From positions 3,891,501 to 3,955,500 of the forward strand of contig JAHQIY010000008.1 of the NCBI GenBank assembly GCA_019054805.1: a stretch of 64,000 nucleotides of DNA, read 5' to 3'. The position numbers were made by a program, and so were the translations under genes. This DNA is from Brachionus manjavacas. Its lineage: Eukaryota; Rotifera; Eurotatoria; Ploima; Brachionidae. The notes under the pieces were generated by a model. The model worked only from the letters and a program-made list of their open reading frames with translations. It made no database searches and was not told the DNA's origin. Position 1 is the first letter of the stretch. Every line of letters starts with the position of its first letter. Of this stretch, positions 46,671 to 58,915 are shown in pieces.

Positions 46671-49600
46671 ATGATGATAAAACTATTTAAAAAATTATAT
46701 GTTGTTATTTTGAGCTTGACAACAATCAGCATTATCATCTATCTCACTTTAATTGCAACCGAATTAGAAAATTTTGAGGTAACAAATATATTGACATTTT
46801 TTTAATTTTCAAAAATATTTTTTTTCTTGTAGTCACAGCGAGAAATTTTAATCGAAAATGAACTGATATATGGAGACAATTATGATGAAAAGTATTATAA
46901 CAGATCTTTTGATGGCTTCAATGAATTTTATATAAAAAACCTGAAGAAAACTTATGATTGTAATTATCTTATAATTATTTAATAGAAAAAAAAAACTTGC
47001 CTTGCAAAAAAATTTGACTATTACGAAAGGATGATAAAAATTAAATATTTAATACTAAAAGATAAATTTTGATAATCAACACTGAATTTTTTTATAAGCA
47101 ACTGCAGGATTGGAAATTGGAAACAAATTGAGTGTTAGTTTTCTTTATGTTTTATTATTTCATGGTTCTTATAAAAATGGCCGAAATACATGAAAATTTT
47201 TTTGAAAAAAATAATGATAGCAAATTTGGTAAATTTTATAGCAATCGAATCACAACTGAAGATTATTCCACTATTAAGTTATTAGAAAAAAGCGTAATAT
47301 TATTGAATGAAATATTACTATTTCATTCACTTATGATATTTGATAATGCTTAAGGAATATCAATGCTATTAAGACTTTAAATTTAAATATCAAAAGGTAC
47401 TTCAATCATACCATCTAGACACTTACACACGGAAATCCTCATAAACACCTTATGTCTTCTATCAAAAAAACATAAAATAATTGTCATTCTAGGCAAAACT
47501 TAGAAAAGACTTTTTTTTTAGAAAAAAATTTTTTAAAACGAAACTTTAAAAGACTTTGAAAAGCCTTAAAATTACTTTGTTTTCTGACTTTTGAGCAGCT
47601 CTGTTATTTATTTATCTAATCTAATTGGCAAGTTTAAAAAAAATTAAATAGCTAATTTGTATAGAAAAATAAGAGATATAATTTAAGTTGAGAAAAAAAT
47701 GGGCGATCAGTATTTTGAGGAACGAAAAATAGCGAATAATACTCCAATTATTATTTGGTGGACTCCATTTACCATGGACATGGGCTCGTACAAAGAATGT
47801 AGAAATATTAAAAAAACATGTTTTTTTACCAATATTCGAAGGTACAGATCTCAATCAAATTATAAAGCATTCTTGTTCTACGGAACTGATTTTTCTTTGT
47901 ACGATTTACCTTTGCCGCGACTTGATCTCGAAGATTGGGGTTTGCTCCATGAAGAATCTCCGAAGAACAACTACTTGTTTTCATTCGAAAAAATAATGAG
48001 TCTTTTTAATCATACGGCGACGTTTAAACGAGAATCAGATTTGCCCCTACTTACCCAATACCTAACGAGCATTGAAGACTTAGAAAGCACGGAATTCTTA
48101 GTTCCAGTCAAGGAAAAAAATCTTTTTCAAGTGGAAGAAAATCTGGCCATGATCGCCTACATACAATCTGATTGTAACACACCATCGGACCGAGATATTT
48201 ATGTGAAAGCTTTGATGAAATACATTAAAGTTGATTCTTATGGAAAATGTCTTCACAATAAAGATTTGCCAAAAAAGTATCTACACAATTATGAACAATT
48301 ACCATAAATTCACGGTTTTGTAAAATTATTTTTTTCAATAAAATTTACGAGCAGGAATGGGTTATAAATAACAAGTGAGGTAATTATTAAGAAAAATTGA
48401 TTGACACATTAATTTTTAAATAATATATATAAAATACATATAATAATGGATTTAAGAATATAAATATATTATTACTAGTTTTCGATTTAAATTTAAGATT
48501 TTTTAAATAAATGTACTAAGATTTCACATTTCCATTTAAATGGCGAATTTTAGAGCATGAAAAATAAAAATCAAAAAACTCAAAAAATAATTTCTGACAA
48601 TTCAAAGTTGCAAACCCAATTTTTTGATTTTTCTTCCTTATGGCTTAAGATTCATAATGCCAAAAAACTCAAAAGCAAAGATTCTTTTAAAAATTAAAAA
48701 TTTTTCAAATTTCTAAAAAGATGTTTAAATTTTAATCAAAATATTGTGATGTGAGGACTTATCATCTTTATTAAAAGAAACAAAAATTTAAATCGAAAAA
48801 TGGTTATAATAAATTAGACATTTTTTAATTTTTGCATCGAAATGCCAAAAAAAATTTTTAAATTACAATTTGTGAGAAAGGATATTTCAGTTTTTATTTT
48901 TGTATTGTAAATTTTGTACTAAATTTTAATATTGCTTTACATTTTTTTTTTATTTCAATTGTAAACTTTGTCACAATTTTTTGATTTTATCAGTATTTTT
49001 TTTTAATTTGTTGCATCAACTGTATTCACAATACCCTTTATTTTTTAATTATAAATATAAGGATGATTTGCCCTAATGTTTACATAATCATCAAGTTAAA
49101 AGTAATAAAGTAATGCATTATCAAGTTTTAAATAAAAAATTTGTTATGCAATGTGATATTTTAGTACAAAAATTACAGTACAAAAAGTAAAAACTTAATA
49201 ATTTGTTTTCTAATTGTGCAAAAAAGGTTCTGTAAATAGTAAAATGTTGTTCTAAGCTCTGCAAAAACTCTGCAATTTATTAAAAATTTTAATCAAATAT
49301 ATTTTGATGGTGTGCATTTCACAGAAAATTGCAGAGTTTTTGCAGAGCTTAGAATTCGTTTGTACAAATTTTTACCATATTGTACTGTTTACAGAACCTT
49401 TTTGCACAATTAGAAAAAAAATAATAAAGTTTTTACTTTTTGTACTAAAATTTCACATTGCCAATTAGTCAAAATGTAGGTTATAGAAAAAATTAGTTCC
49501 GATTAAATTTATTAATTAATATATTTTTTTAATTTATTTATGGTCAAAACCGAGAAGACTCATAATCAGAGTTGATCGAACGCCAAAGTCATGTCTGAAG

Positions 49601-50967
49601 TTAGTCTTTTTTCAAGTCAAATCAAAACTTTGACTCTTTTTGTAAAAACAATTGATTAATTTCGATAAAAATTGTAGTGGAGTGAAGTTTTTTACATGAA
49701 TTGATTAGTTACGAGAATCAATTAAAAAATAATTCAAATTTTTTTCTTAATTCAATGAAAAAAAAGAGTGACAAAATGAGAAAAAAATAAATCAGTTTGT
49801 TTTTTATTAAAATTTTATTGACAATAAAAGGATTTTTATTATATAAATTAAAAAAAAAGGCGAGAAAAATATATAAAAATAAATCACTATTCTTAAGTTT
49901 ATTTCAGACTCTGTATAATCTTTGTTCAATATTAATACGAGTAAATTCAATTTTTTTGTAAATATTTTTTATTGAATTACATTATTAACTAATTCGATTT
50001 TTTAAAATCACCTCAAAACTTCACTACAGTTAAATTTTTTTTAAAATTCATTTTTTCAAAATTCTTTTATTTAACTAAACTTAAATTTCAAATTTTAAAA
50101 CTTCAAGTCTGACTTTGACTTTTGTCCAACTTTGCCCATGATGTTTATTCTTGTTTTATTTATTTAATTTTTAGCTTAAATCAAGCGGTTGTGAGCATGA
50201 ATTCAAAAGAATTTTATAAGATTATTGCCAAATATAAATTTGTATTCGCAATGGAAAATGCAGTGTGTGATGATTATGTGTAAGTTTAGACCTAAAAAAT
50301 CAAAATCACTAATAATTAGAATTAAAAAAGAACAGAAAAACTTTGGCGCTCTTTCTACATTGGATCAGTGCCTATTGTATATGGATCGTCAAAGTCAAAA
50401 GAAATATACCCCGATATTGACACTGCAATAGATATTCTTGATTTTAAGTCGCCCAAAGAATTGGCTCAATATTTATTAGAGTTGAACCATAATGATACAA
50501 AATATGAGAATTATTTGCGATTCAAAAGAAAAAATGGCGTGCAAAATCCTATACTAAAGGAATTAATGTCCAGGCGTAAATGGGGTATAGACAATGATCG
50601 TGAAAAAGGTTCTTATATTGACCATTTCGAATGCCTTGTTTGTGAAAGAATTCATGAAAATTTGAAGCGAACTAAAAATGGTGAAGCTAAGGTGTCATGG
50701 CAGGCGAATAAACAGCATTTTGGATGTCCTCCGCCTTTTACATTTAGTGAAGAAGGAATTTTATTGAATCAACCAAACAATTCAGATTATGCACCAAACA
50801 ATTTTTTGACAAGCTATCAATTTGGCTATATCCAGCAAAAAATCTTCTTGGATAAATATTATAACAAAAATTTTACCAATTTAACTTACAAGACATTACA
50901 CTTAGAAACATTAAAATATCACAAAGAACTATTTATTACTGGTAACAATAAAATTGATTTAAAGTAG
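46671..50967 (+). CDS. GT10 fucosyltransferase, FUT10/FUT11 (POFUT3/4) type
   Basis: An alpha-fucosyltransferase of the FUT10/FUT11 branch, an ER/Golgi type II membrane enzyme using GDP-fucose. The main exon (about 47699-48276) encodes PIIIWWTPFT, FLFYGTDFSLYDLPLPR, WGLLHEESPKNNYLFS and YIQSDCNTPSDRDIYVKALM then KYIKVDSYGKCLHNKDLP. A 1.9-kb intron follows. Exon 50175-50279 encodes the donor-binding start YKFVFAMENAVCDDYV, and exon 50331-50967 continues TEKLWRSFYIGSVPIVYGSS to the Cys-containing FECLVCERIHENLKR tail and the stop. Phases 2 and 2 match. Upstream exons 46671-46778 (MMIKLFKKLYVVILSLTTIS, a signal-anchor) and 46833-46959 are likely the N-terminus. Their link to the main exon is unresolved and may use another exon near 47130-47350. 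The catalytic part looks intact. Confidence 0.9.
49147..49461. mobile_element. Foldback MITE in the fucosyltransferase intron
   Basis: A 315-bp near-palindrome. The left arm (GCAATGTGATATTTTAGTAC ... TCTAATTGTGCAAAAAAGGTT ... AAGCTCTGCAAAAACTCTGC) is repeated inverted in the right arm up to GTCAATG-type sequence at 49455-49461. Arms are about 130-150 bp with a central AT-rich spacer. No coding sequence. No target duplication fixed. Confidence 0.75.
49567..50134. mobile_element. hAT-like MITE with CAGAGTTG end in the fucosyltransferase intron
   Basis: Left CAGAGTTGATCGAACGCCAA AGTCA and right CAAAGTTGGACAAAAGTCAA AGTCA (read inward) are imperfect inverted ends, followed by AAGTC-rich sub-termini. 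The flanking octamers CTCATAAT and CCCATGAT match at 6 of 8 positions, fitting an old 8-bp hAT duplication. Related ends occur at 1025-1075, 13445-13508 and 47560-47605. Confidence 0.55.
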
Positions 50968-51329
50968 AAGATTTTTGAATCTGGGAAAATTATTGAAAAA
51001 CTACTTTCCATCTTTTATCAATAAAAATTTGAATTGTTTAACTTGAACATCTTTTTTTTAAATTTTTTTATTAATTTTTTTTTGATTTTTTAATAATTTT
51101 GGAACAATAAAAAAGATAATAATGATACTGGAAGGATTCTAAAACTAATCAAATACAAAAGAAAACTAGGAAAGCTATAAAAAAAAATTCAAAAAGCATC
51201 TTCATAAGACAATTTTCAACCAAATTGATCGAAAATTAAAAGTCGAGATTTCAAAAATAAAAAAAATAATGTAATTAAAGACTTTGAAAAATTCAATCAT
51301 ACTCAAGGTAAATACTGGAATTCGATAAA

Positions 51330-51650
51330 AAAATTACTATTTTTAAATGGATTAAAAGCTTCCTTGAAAACAGGACATTCCAAGTTAGTCACAATAATCA
51401 TCTTTCACAAGAACAGCTAATAAAATGCGGTGTACCACAAGAAAGCTGCTTTTAACCTTCTCTTTTTATTCTCTATTTTAGCAATATCGCAAAATATATC
51501 CCAGATAATATAAAGATAGCACTTTTCGGAGACGACCTGTGTATTTGGATTCCTCGAGTATCAAAAAAAGAAATAGAATCAATTCTTCAAGACGCAATTA
51601 ACAAAATTAACCAATTTTGCAAAAAAAAAAGGATTTCATAATAAAAGGAA
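51330..51650 (+). mobile_element. LINE reverse-transcriptase palm relic
   Basis: The plus strand reads FKWIKSFLENRTFQVSHNNH, then IKCGVPQESC, a stop codon, SLFILYFSNIAKYIPDNIKI and ALFGDDLCIW. These are the GVPQGS and F.DD active-site blocks of a non-LTR RT. Truncated on both sides, with an in-frame TAA. Lies between the convergent fucosyltransferase and GT92 genes. Confidence 0.75.
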
Positions 51651-52135
51651 GAAAACTTGTCACATTACTTTTACCAGAGTTGGTTTAATTTCATTATCAT
51701 CAAAATTTAATTATCAACTCTTGAGTCAATTTGTTTGCAAAAGAAAAATTCTAAACAGCTTCGGTGTTAATTCATTAAAAATTGGTTATTTTTATTTTCA
51801 TTTTTCCGATTTAATGTTTTATTTTAATAAATAAAATATTAAAATTTAATTTATTCATTTAATATTTTTATTTAGATATCTCATAGCTAAAATAAATCTA
51901 ATTAAGGAAATGAAAGATTGTAGTTCAAAATCTTTGAAATGGGTTTAAAAATATGATGAAAATATTGATAATCAAACTTGATTTCACTAATTTGCATGTT
52001 TGTATTCTTAAAACATTGAAAATCTTTTCTAAAATGAGATAAGAAAGATATCTTCATGGGAATATTCTTTGGAGGATAAAAAAAGGGAAAATGGTGCATA
52101 ACAAATGATGTTCGATTGGTGTCATGTACATCGTC

Positions 52136-52182
52136 GGTGGTCGGTAAATCGAATAAAATAATTATTCGATTTACCGACCACC
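52136..52182. repeat. Perfect 21-bp hairpin inside the GT92 reading frame
   Basis: Arms 52136-52156 and 52162-52182 are perfectly complementary around a 5-nt AATAA loop. The insertion lies where the GT92 C-terminal GKS...HDT segment is expected and changes the reading frame. The form fits a template-switch inverted duplication; a sequencing or assembly artefact is possible. Confidence 0.85.
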
Positions 52183-53432
52183 AGGAAAAATCTACAATAA
52201 CTGCAGTTTTCAAGTTTCTTAAATTCCGGATTTTTTCCTAAAAAATTTTCATATTCTTTATAAATTGACACTAGTCTTTTGGCGTACTGAAATTCTTGAT
52301 TGTTAACAATGCTGATATTAAAATAATTTTCGGGACAATTCCTTAGTCCATTATTATAATCATTTATTTGAAAACTGAGCGCTTTCCCATTGAACTCTTT
52401 AACGTTGTCAATTTAAACCTCCAACTGTTTAAATAATTTGGGCAAAAAGTCATTTTTAAAATATAAAGCCATTTTGAAACTAACAGTGTCATTATTTTTT
52501 AAGTTCGCAAGATTTTTTGCATAATCTAAAAAATTTCCAAGATTTCTGTAAAAGTTTTGATTTTGAAACTCTTTGCCTGCTTTGAATTGGCCCAGGTCGA
52601 GGTCTTTATTATGTCTTGGGATAATAACTTCATCCTGATCTGCTATCATAACATTTTGGTAATCATTTTGATATCGTAGATAGCAGTCGTTAAAAGAATA
52701 CAAATCGTAAAGGTATCGTTGTTGGCTTGAAAAACCAAAAGAGTAAAAGTAGCTATAATTGCCAAAAGTTGAACTTGAATTTCGAAAGCCCATCATAGGA
52801 AGACATTGCATTTGAACCACTTCAATGTAATTTTCATATTTTTTAAAAAGATCGTGATAAATACTTCCTGTTCCAATAGAACCATTGTAGAAAACAATTT
52901 TGTCAACTCCAACAAGCTTGTTGATTTGAAACCACCATTCGAAGTCTGTTAAAATTTCATTAGAAAAGCTATATACCTTACTGCACAGAATTAATCTTTT
53001 ACTCGGCTTATTTTTATTTCTAAAAATTTTGGTTATAGGCTCAATTTTTTCAGAATGAGTCAATTTTTGTAATGAATTAATTTCTAAATATTTAATCTTC
53101 TCGTTTTCTGGAAAAATAAAATCTTTAATTTCTATGTATCCATAAGCAGCTTTTTCTCCCACAAACAATTGTTTGTACGATATATGCCGATTTTCTATCT
53201 TTGATTTTGCATTATAAGTATCATCATGATCTGACACCTTATAAATTTCAATCTCTTTTGTAAAATTTGAATCAAGATGTTTGATCAAAAAGAGTCTAAT
53301 AACTTTTATATCCTGATAGTAGAATAGAAGATTTCTTTTAAAAAAAATCTTGTTGTTAAAATAAATCTATTCCAAATCACATTCGTTTCGATTCAATTTT
53401 TCGTTTGAAATTCTTGTTATTAGTTTCTTTGG

Positions 53433-56035
53433 GCTCTTTAATATCTAGGCCATAAATTTAGAATAAAATACCCCAAATTTAAAATTTTTTACCCCAATTT
53501 TTTAATAAAATACCCCTTTTAATTAAGTAAACCATAAAAAATTAAGATTTACACCTAATTAAATAAGATGTTACTTTTTCTTTTATTTTGACACTAAATC
53601 AATTAAAACTACACCTAATTAATTAAAACGAACTCTAGTTTATTAAAATGAAACCTAAATTTTTTGACACTTTTTTAATAAATATTTAAAAAATATTCCT
53701 ATATAAGAAATTCAGCTTGCTAAAATGTGTATTGATTATTATTAAATGTCTAGTTCTGCGAGTATTTTAGAAAATAATTTCAACGACACCTTAAATGACG
53801 CTGAAGAATTGCCGAAAATAAAAAGAAGCGTATCTAAAGCGTACGATTTCCTTGAAGATTGTGAATCTTTAATGGAATTTAAAAAATTGGTCAAAAATTT
53901 ACATTTTGACAATGTAGCATGGAACTTTCATTCAAAAAATAACCTAGCCGATTGCGATAAACATACATTCAACTGCAAATTCAACAAAAAAGGCTGCAAA
54001 AAATCAATTTATTTCAAAGTCAAAAATGGTGAAATTGGTGGTTCAGTCTATATATCAGACAATGAACATTCAAATCATTCGAACGAAGAAAATTCAGCTA
54101 ATGTTCCTCCTAAAGTGAAAGAAAAAATTATTTATTTTCGTTCGCTTGGACAAGCAAAAAAAGAAATCAAGAGAAATTTAATCAAAGAAAATATTCAGCC
54201 ACCAACTGACAATCAAATTCAACATATTATAAATTCAGTTAGTAAGGACTTAAATAAAAATTGTTCATTGACAGATTTCAAAAAATGGTGCGAAGATAAT
54301 TCAGAGATTCCAGACGATGAAGACGCGGTTTTCGTTGGGAAATTTGAATATGCTGCCATGCCATCACAAATTTTTCGAGTGTTTTTAACATCAAAACGTT
54401 TAATTAAAATCGCAGAAAATGCTCAACATTTTTTGAGTGATGCTACGTACAAGTTAACATATGAAAATTTTCCAATTATTACAGGTGGTACAACTGATCG
54501 TAATAAAAGTTTTCATCCGTTCGGATTAGCTATATGTCGTACTGAAAATGAAGATGATTTCGGTTTTTTTTTCAACTCAGTCAAAGAAACACATGAAAAA
54601 GTATTTAACAAAACAGTTAATTTTTCAATTTTAATAGCAGATAATGCTGGTGCTATCACAAACGGATTTGCAAAAGTATTCGATTTAAAAACAAGAGTAA
54701 ATTGTTGGGCTCACGTCAATCGTAATATTGATATTCGTGTAAAATCAATTAGCAAATTACAAGCAGAACGAATTGTCTACGATATAAGCGAAATTCAAAA
54801 AATTTTTGAGCCAGAATTATTTCCAAGAGCTCTTAAATTATTTCAAGAAAAATGGTCAAGAGTCAATAGTCCAGCCATCAAAACATTTTTAGAGTATTTC
54901 GATAATCAATGGTGCAAAGATGGAAATAATGGTTGGTATGAAGGCTTTGCACCTGGTTTACCAAGTACAAGCAATTCATTAGAGTCAACTCATGCTCAAA
55001 TCAAGAAAATTTTAAATTCAAAACGTTTTGGTTTGATTCCATTTCTAAACGAATGTCGAGATAATATTTTGAAAGAATGGTCAACTGAACGTGCACCTAC
55101 ATTATCATTGATTGATCCAGAAACAAATCAGCCTCAAATCGTTGACAACTTAAATCAAAAAATATTTTATGAATTTCCAAATGTTACAAAGGATGACTTA
55201 GTAAAAGCTTATAAATGGAACAGTTATAACAAAACAATTATTCATTTGAAAGATGATAATTATTATTATTTAACTGCTGATGACAAGATAGATATCAACA
55301 AAGAACAATGTAAACAATACAATCAGTCATTAATTGAAAAAATGGTTTTCATTCGATCATATGATTACTTCCATTTTTAGTATTCGTAAAATTAAATTCA
55401 ATGAAAATAGTTGGACTTTGAGTAGTTGCAATTGTTGGTATTGGTTAAAAAATTACAAATGTTATCATCTTACAACTATTGCAGCAAGAAAAAAATGCAA
55501 TTTCGACTCAGTTGGTATGGATATACCTATACAAGCCAATAGAAAGAAAGGAAGGCCAAAAGACACAGCTGGACCACTTGAACATCAACCGAAAGAAACA
55601 CAAGCAACAAATTCGGCACCTAAAGGGATTGATACAGATGATGAAGATTCGAGTTCGACAAAAGAAAATCCATCAAAAATACCTCGAATTGATTCAATCA
55701 AACAAGTCGAAGAAAAGTTTTGTGATAAATGTGGCGCTAAAATGACTAAAAGAAGATATTGGGCTTGCTCAAATAAATGTGGAAAAAAGTAAATTTTTGG
55801 GGTAAGTATGCTCTGAATTCGACTAAATTTTTGGGGTTAAAAATAATAAAATAGTTCATTTTTATTAATTTTGGTATTTTTATAATTAATTTGGTGTCGA
55901 TTATAAAATAAAATTGTCATTTTATTTTTTTAATTTCTTTTTTATTTTTTGGTGTTATCTTAATAAAATAGGGGTAAAAAATTAAAAATTTGGGGTATTT
56001 TATTCAAAATTTGGGGTAATAAAACTAAAAAAGTC
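53433..56035 (+). mobile_element. Complete MULE (Mutator-like element) with 10-bp target duplication
   Basis: The 2603-bp element is flanked by exact GTTTCTTTGG copies (53423-53432 and 56036-56045); 9-11 bp is the MULE norm. Terminal inverted repeats are imperfect over the first about 28 bases, then strong (GAATAAAATACCCCAAATTT in both, read inward) with repeated TACCCC units. Inside is one transposase gene on the plus strand, opposite to the interrupted GT92 gene. A second copy starts at the left edge of the window. Confidence 0.9.
53746..55792 (+). CDS. MULE transposase (DDE), frameshifted before the SWIM finger
   Basis: A cut-and-paste transposase. The first frame (53746-55380, 544 codons) holds an N-terminal FLYWCH/GCM-like zinc site (C77, C84, H108, H111). 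The MULE DDE triad follows: D232 in LSDATYKLTYENFPII, D299 in LIADNAGA and E413 in NSLESTHAQIKK, with the CW.H motif VNCWAHVNRN between. It stops after YDYFHF. The frame then continues in another phase from about 55370 (IRKIKFNENSW) with the SWIM finger CNCWYWLKNYKCYH, a basic RKKGRPK stretch and a C-terminal four-Cys ribbon (CDKCG ... CSNKC) ending at 55792. A single-base frameshift is the simplest reading. All catalytic residues are present. Confidence 0.88.
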
Positions 56036-56135
56036 GTTTCTTTGGTTCACTAATGATATTAGGCAATTGTATTTTAATTTCAAAAAAAACAACTAAAAGA
56101 CAAGATATCAAAAACAGCTTGAAAATATTTTCCAT

Positions 56136-57119
56136 ACTAAAAAGTAATAAAAGGAAAACCTTAAAAAAATATAATTAATTGATTAAAAAATTTATTAAAT
56201 GATATAAAATAAATTTAATTTTTGCTTACGAATATTTTACCTAATAAACAAAACCTCTAAAAAAATAAAATAATAAAAAAAATGTAAATTATAAACTTAT
56301 CATGGTAATATATTTTTCGCAATCAATATAATTCCCTTTTCAAGATCAATTTCGGGTTTAAAGATATCCTAAAAAATTTTAACATTGAAAACCATAATAT
56401 TTCTGATATTGAATATCATAATAAAAATATTCTCAAAAGCTTGAGTGACTTAAACAACAATGTAAGATCGTTTCAAAATTTGGTCTCGAATTTGAAAAAT
56501 CTTTGCTAATTCTGAATTAATAAAATTTTTTGAAGAAGTTTTAAAAATTACGAGTGGAAATTATTAAGTATTAATCTTTTAAAATCGTAATTGAGAATAT
56601 TCACTAAATTCTAAAATTTAAAAAAATAGACTTGTTTTATGCAATGAAATAAATTTTTTAATTAGATTCATTATGTTTATAAAAATAAAATATCATTAGT
56701 GAATCAAAATACAAATTTATTTTTTCATTTTATTTTATATTGTATTATTTATTTTATTTTTAAATTTTTTTCTAAATTCACTGTTTTTTAGAAATATATT
56801 TTTTAATAAAAAATTTAGAATGAGAGGATTTGAATTACTGTATTATTTTTTTAATAAAATTCAGAATTAAATTAAAGGTTAAATTGAATTTATCAATTTT
56901 GTTCATAAATTCAGAGGAAAATAAAATTTTTTTAAATTTTCAGTCATTACAATTTTAAATAGTTTCTTGAGTCTTACTAAAAAAAAACAAATTTAAGAAA
57001 TTAATTTTTAATTAAAAATCAAAAATGGAATTCAATTTTTTATTTATTTGTATAATTAAATATTGAAAAATTTGAGGAAAAATTTTAATTAAGCAATTAA
57101 CAAAATATTTCAATTACAG
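56136..57119. other. Upstream flank of the GT92 pseudogene
   Basis: AT-rich sequence without recognised feature; should include the former GT92 promoter. Confidence 0.5.
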
Positions 57120-57620
57120 TATTGAGGAAAAGTTATGAGACACGCAGTCAGAAAAAAAAGGCTTTGTAAGTTAAAAAGTAATTAAATTTTTAGATTGCAA
57201 CTAAGAAAATATTTCATATTAAAGACATTATTGATTTGGTCTCATGTTTTTGGTCAACCAAAAAGTAAACGAAATGTGTCGTTCGCCTCAATTGAACTTT
57301 TCTCTACCAGTGAAGAGTTGTGTGTACATTTCGAAGAACCAAGCCTTGAAGTCTTACTCGCCTCCATCTTGCTTCTGTTGGTGCTCTGAACCAATTTTAA
57401 TTTGACGCTATGTCAAACCTAAAGAGATTATGATGTACTCCGTTGGGAACAACGATGGTCGCAGTTTCGGACAAGGTTTAGGACTGCTTATAGTCACATT
57501 TCTTGACCTTTTGCACAGTTACATGTGCATCGAATTTACCAAGTGTCTCGATTGAGGTTGTGCCGTCTTATGACCAGGTGAGGAAATCATTCGGACAGAG
57601 TCATGGTCATTTAAATCCAA
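57120..57620 (-). other. Possible retroelement coding relic
   Basis: GC-richer than the flanks. The minus strand shows coding-like pieces separated by stops, such as KFDAHVTVQKVKKCDYKQS and TLSETATIVVPNGVHHNLFR, reminiscent of the protease-to-RT spacer of gypsy elements. A gypsy RNase H relic lies 1 kb to the right but on the plus strand. Weak identification. Confidence 0.3.
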
Positions 57621-58438
57621 AAAGCAAATATCGTAAAATGTTAAAAATGTTGGCACATTCCTGTTGATGATCTACACGATTTAATTTCAAAAAAATTTCA
57701 GATTCTCTAGACTAAACGATCTTGTATAATTTAATGTAAAATGATTCTAATGTCAAAAAAATAATGTCAAAATATTTTATTGTCAAAAAATAATTTAAGA
57801 AAATAATGCTAGATTGATTTATTGCTAATTTTTGAATATTGTTGTAACATCGTTGTTATGATTTTGTTATATCTCATGTTACCTCTTTTTTTAGATCTTG
57901 ACTTGACTTAAGTAAAATGACCTCGGAGTCTGTCAAATAATCATGATAATGCTTTCCATTTGCTTCACTACTTTGTTCTGTTTAATACTAAAAACATATC
58001 TTGTTGAAGAGACTTTATTTGTTTGCTTTTCAACATTAAATTCTTGATAGAATATTATCTTTTGCCTATAAAACACTATTTTCCATTATTCGCCCGAAAA
58101 TTTAAGAAATAAACTTTAAAAAATTGACTTAAGAATAGTGACAATCTGATTGAACCAATGTCAAAAACGGCAAATTGTGAAAAACCTTTGTATATTTTTT
58201 TTTTACCAAGATTGAAAGCTTTGTGATAAGAGATCCATGTTGAAGTTTGCAACATTCAAGCTCTCTATATTTAATAATATCAATCTGTTTTCTACAGAAT
58301 TTGTAAAAAAAATCAAAAAATTTATAATTTATACAATATTTTAATGTTTTGCTTTATTAAATATTTTTTTTATCTTTATTTTAAAAAAATTATATAGATT
58401 TTTTATTATTAATTTGTAACAATTATTTATAAAAAATT
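57621..58438. other. Intergenic AT-rich stretch
   Basis: No gene or element recognised. Confidence 0.5.
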
Positions 58439-58554
58439 TAATAAATGAAGAGTTATTCGGTCTTTGATGGGATGGGCACTAGCCTGTTGATTAAACTTGA
58501 TATTAAAACAACAAAAAAAAATTAAAAGTAAAAAAAGCAGTTCTTGGTACTACA

Positions 58555-58915
58555 CTGGCAGGTATTGATCGCAACTGGCACACCGTTTTGGAGGCGGGCG
58601 CAAGCCCGATTGGAACAGAATCATTGCTCTACCGAATTGATCCAGAAAATGATAGAGAAAAGCGAATAATCGCGTATTGTTCAAAAGTTTTTTCAGAAGT
58701 TGAAAGACGCTATTCGCAAGTTGAAAAAAAGGCTCTTGCAGTCACGTAAGCTTGCGAAAAGCACATAATCTCCTTACTAGGCTCATCATTTGCGCTCTTC
58801 ACGGACAATAGGGCAATTATGTTGATTCATGGAAATTCATTTCAGGTTGATGGATTTTGACTTAAATATAGTTCATAAGCCTGGTCGCAGCCGATTATTT
58901 GTCACGACACCCAGT
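58555..58915 (+). mobile_element. Ty3/gypsy RNase H relic
   Basis: The plus strand reads VLEAGASPIGTESLLYRIDP and IIAYCSKVFSEVERRYSQVE, then KKALAVT with a stop where Trp is expected. ACEKHIISLLGSSFALFTDN follows, then, with a frameshift, FDLNIVHKPGR and ADYLSRHPVKPVE. This is the gypsy RNase H and its LSRHP boundary. From about 58985 to 59186 another RT-like piece (DDFKYLGSLVVPSETNKRSS) follows. All is degenerate. Confidence 0.8.

Larger units (their letters stand above)
51902..56135 (-). pseudogene. GT92-family glycosyltransferase, broken by a MULE insertion and other lesions
   Basis: Galactosyltransferase-type GT92 (DUF23) enzymes are type II Golgi proteins. On the minus strand ATG 56135 starts a signal-anchor (MENIFKLFLISCLLVVFFEI). 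After codon 33 (plus one base) the frame is cut by a 2.6-kb MULE (53433-56035). Leaving out the element and one duplicated 10-mer, the frame resumes exactly at 53422 and continues through LILCSKVYSFSNEILTDFEW, INKLVGVDKIVFYNGSIGTG, FNDCYLRYQNDYQNVMIADQ and the metal-binding DQDEVIIPRH. Further lesions are an in-frame TAG (53369-53367), an in-frame TAA (52415-52413) and a 47-bp perfect hairpin (52136-52182) that shifts the frame. The C-terminal part continues to 51902 (SFVMHHFPFFYPPKNI). Introns are not evident. Pseudogene unless the reference allele is atypical. Confidence 0.88.

Noticed and set aside
57195-57389. Plus-strand 64-codon frame
   Set aside because: The opposite strand reads more protein-like and the region resembles retroelement debris; no domain in the plus frame.
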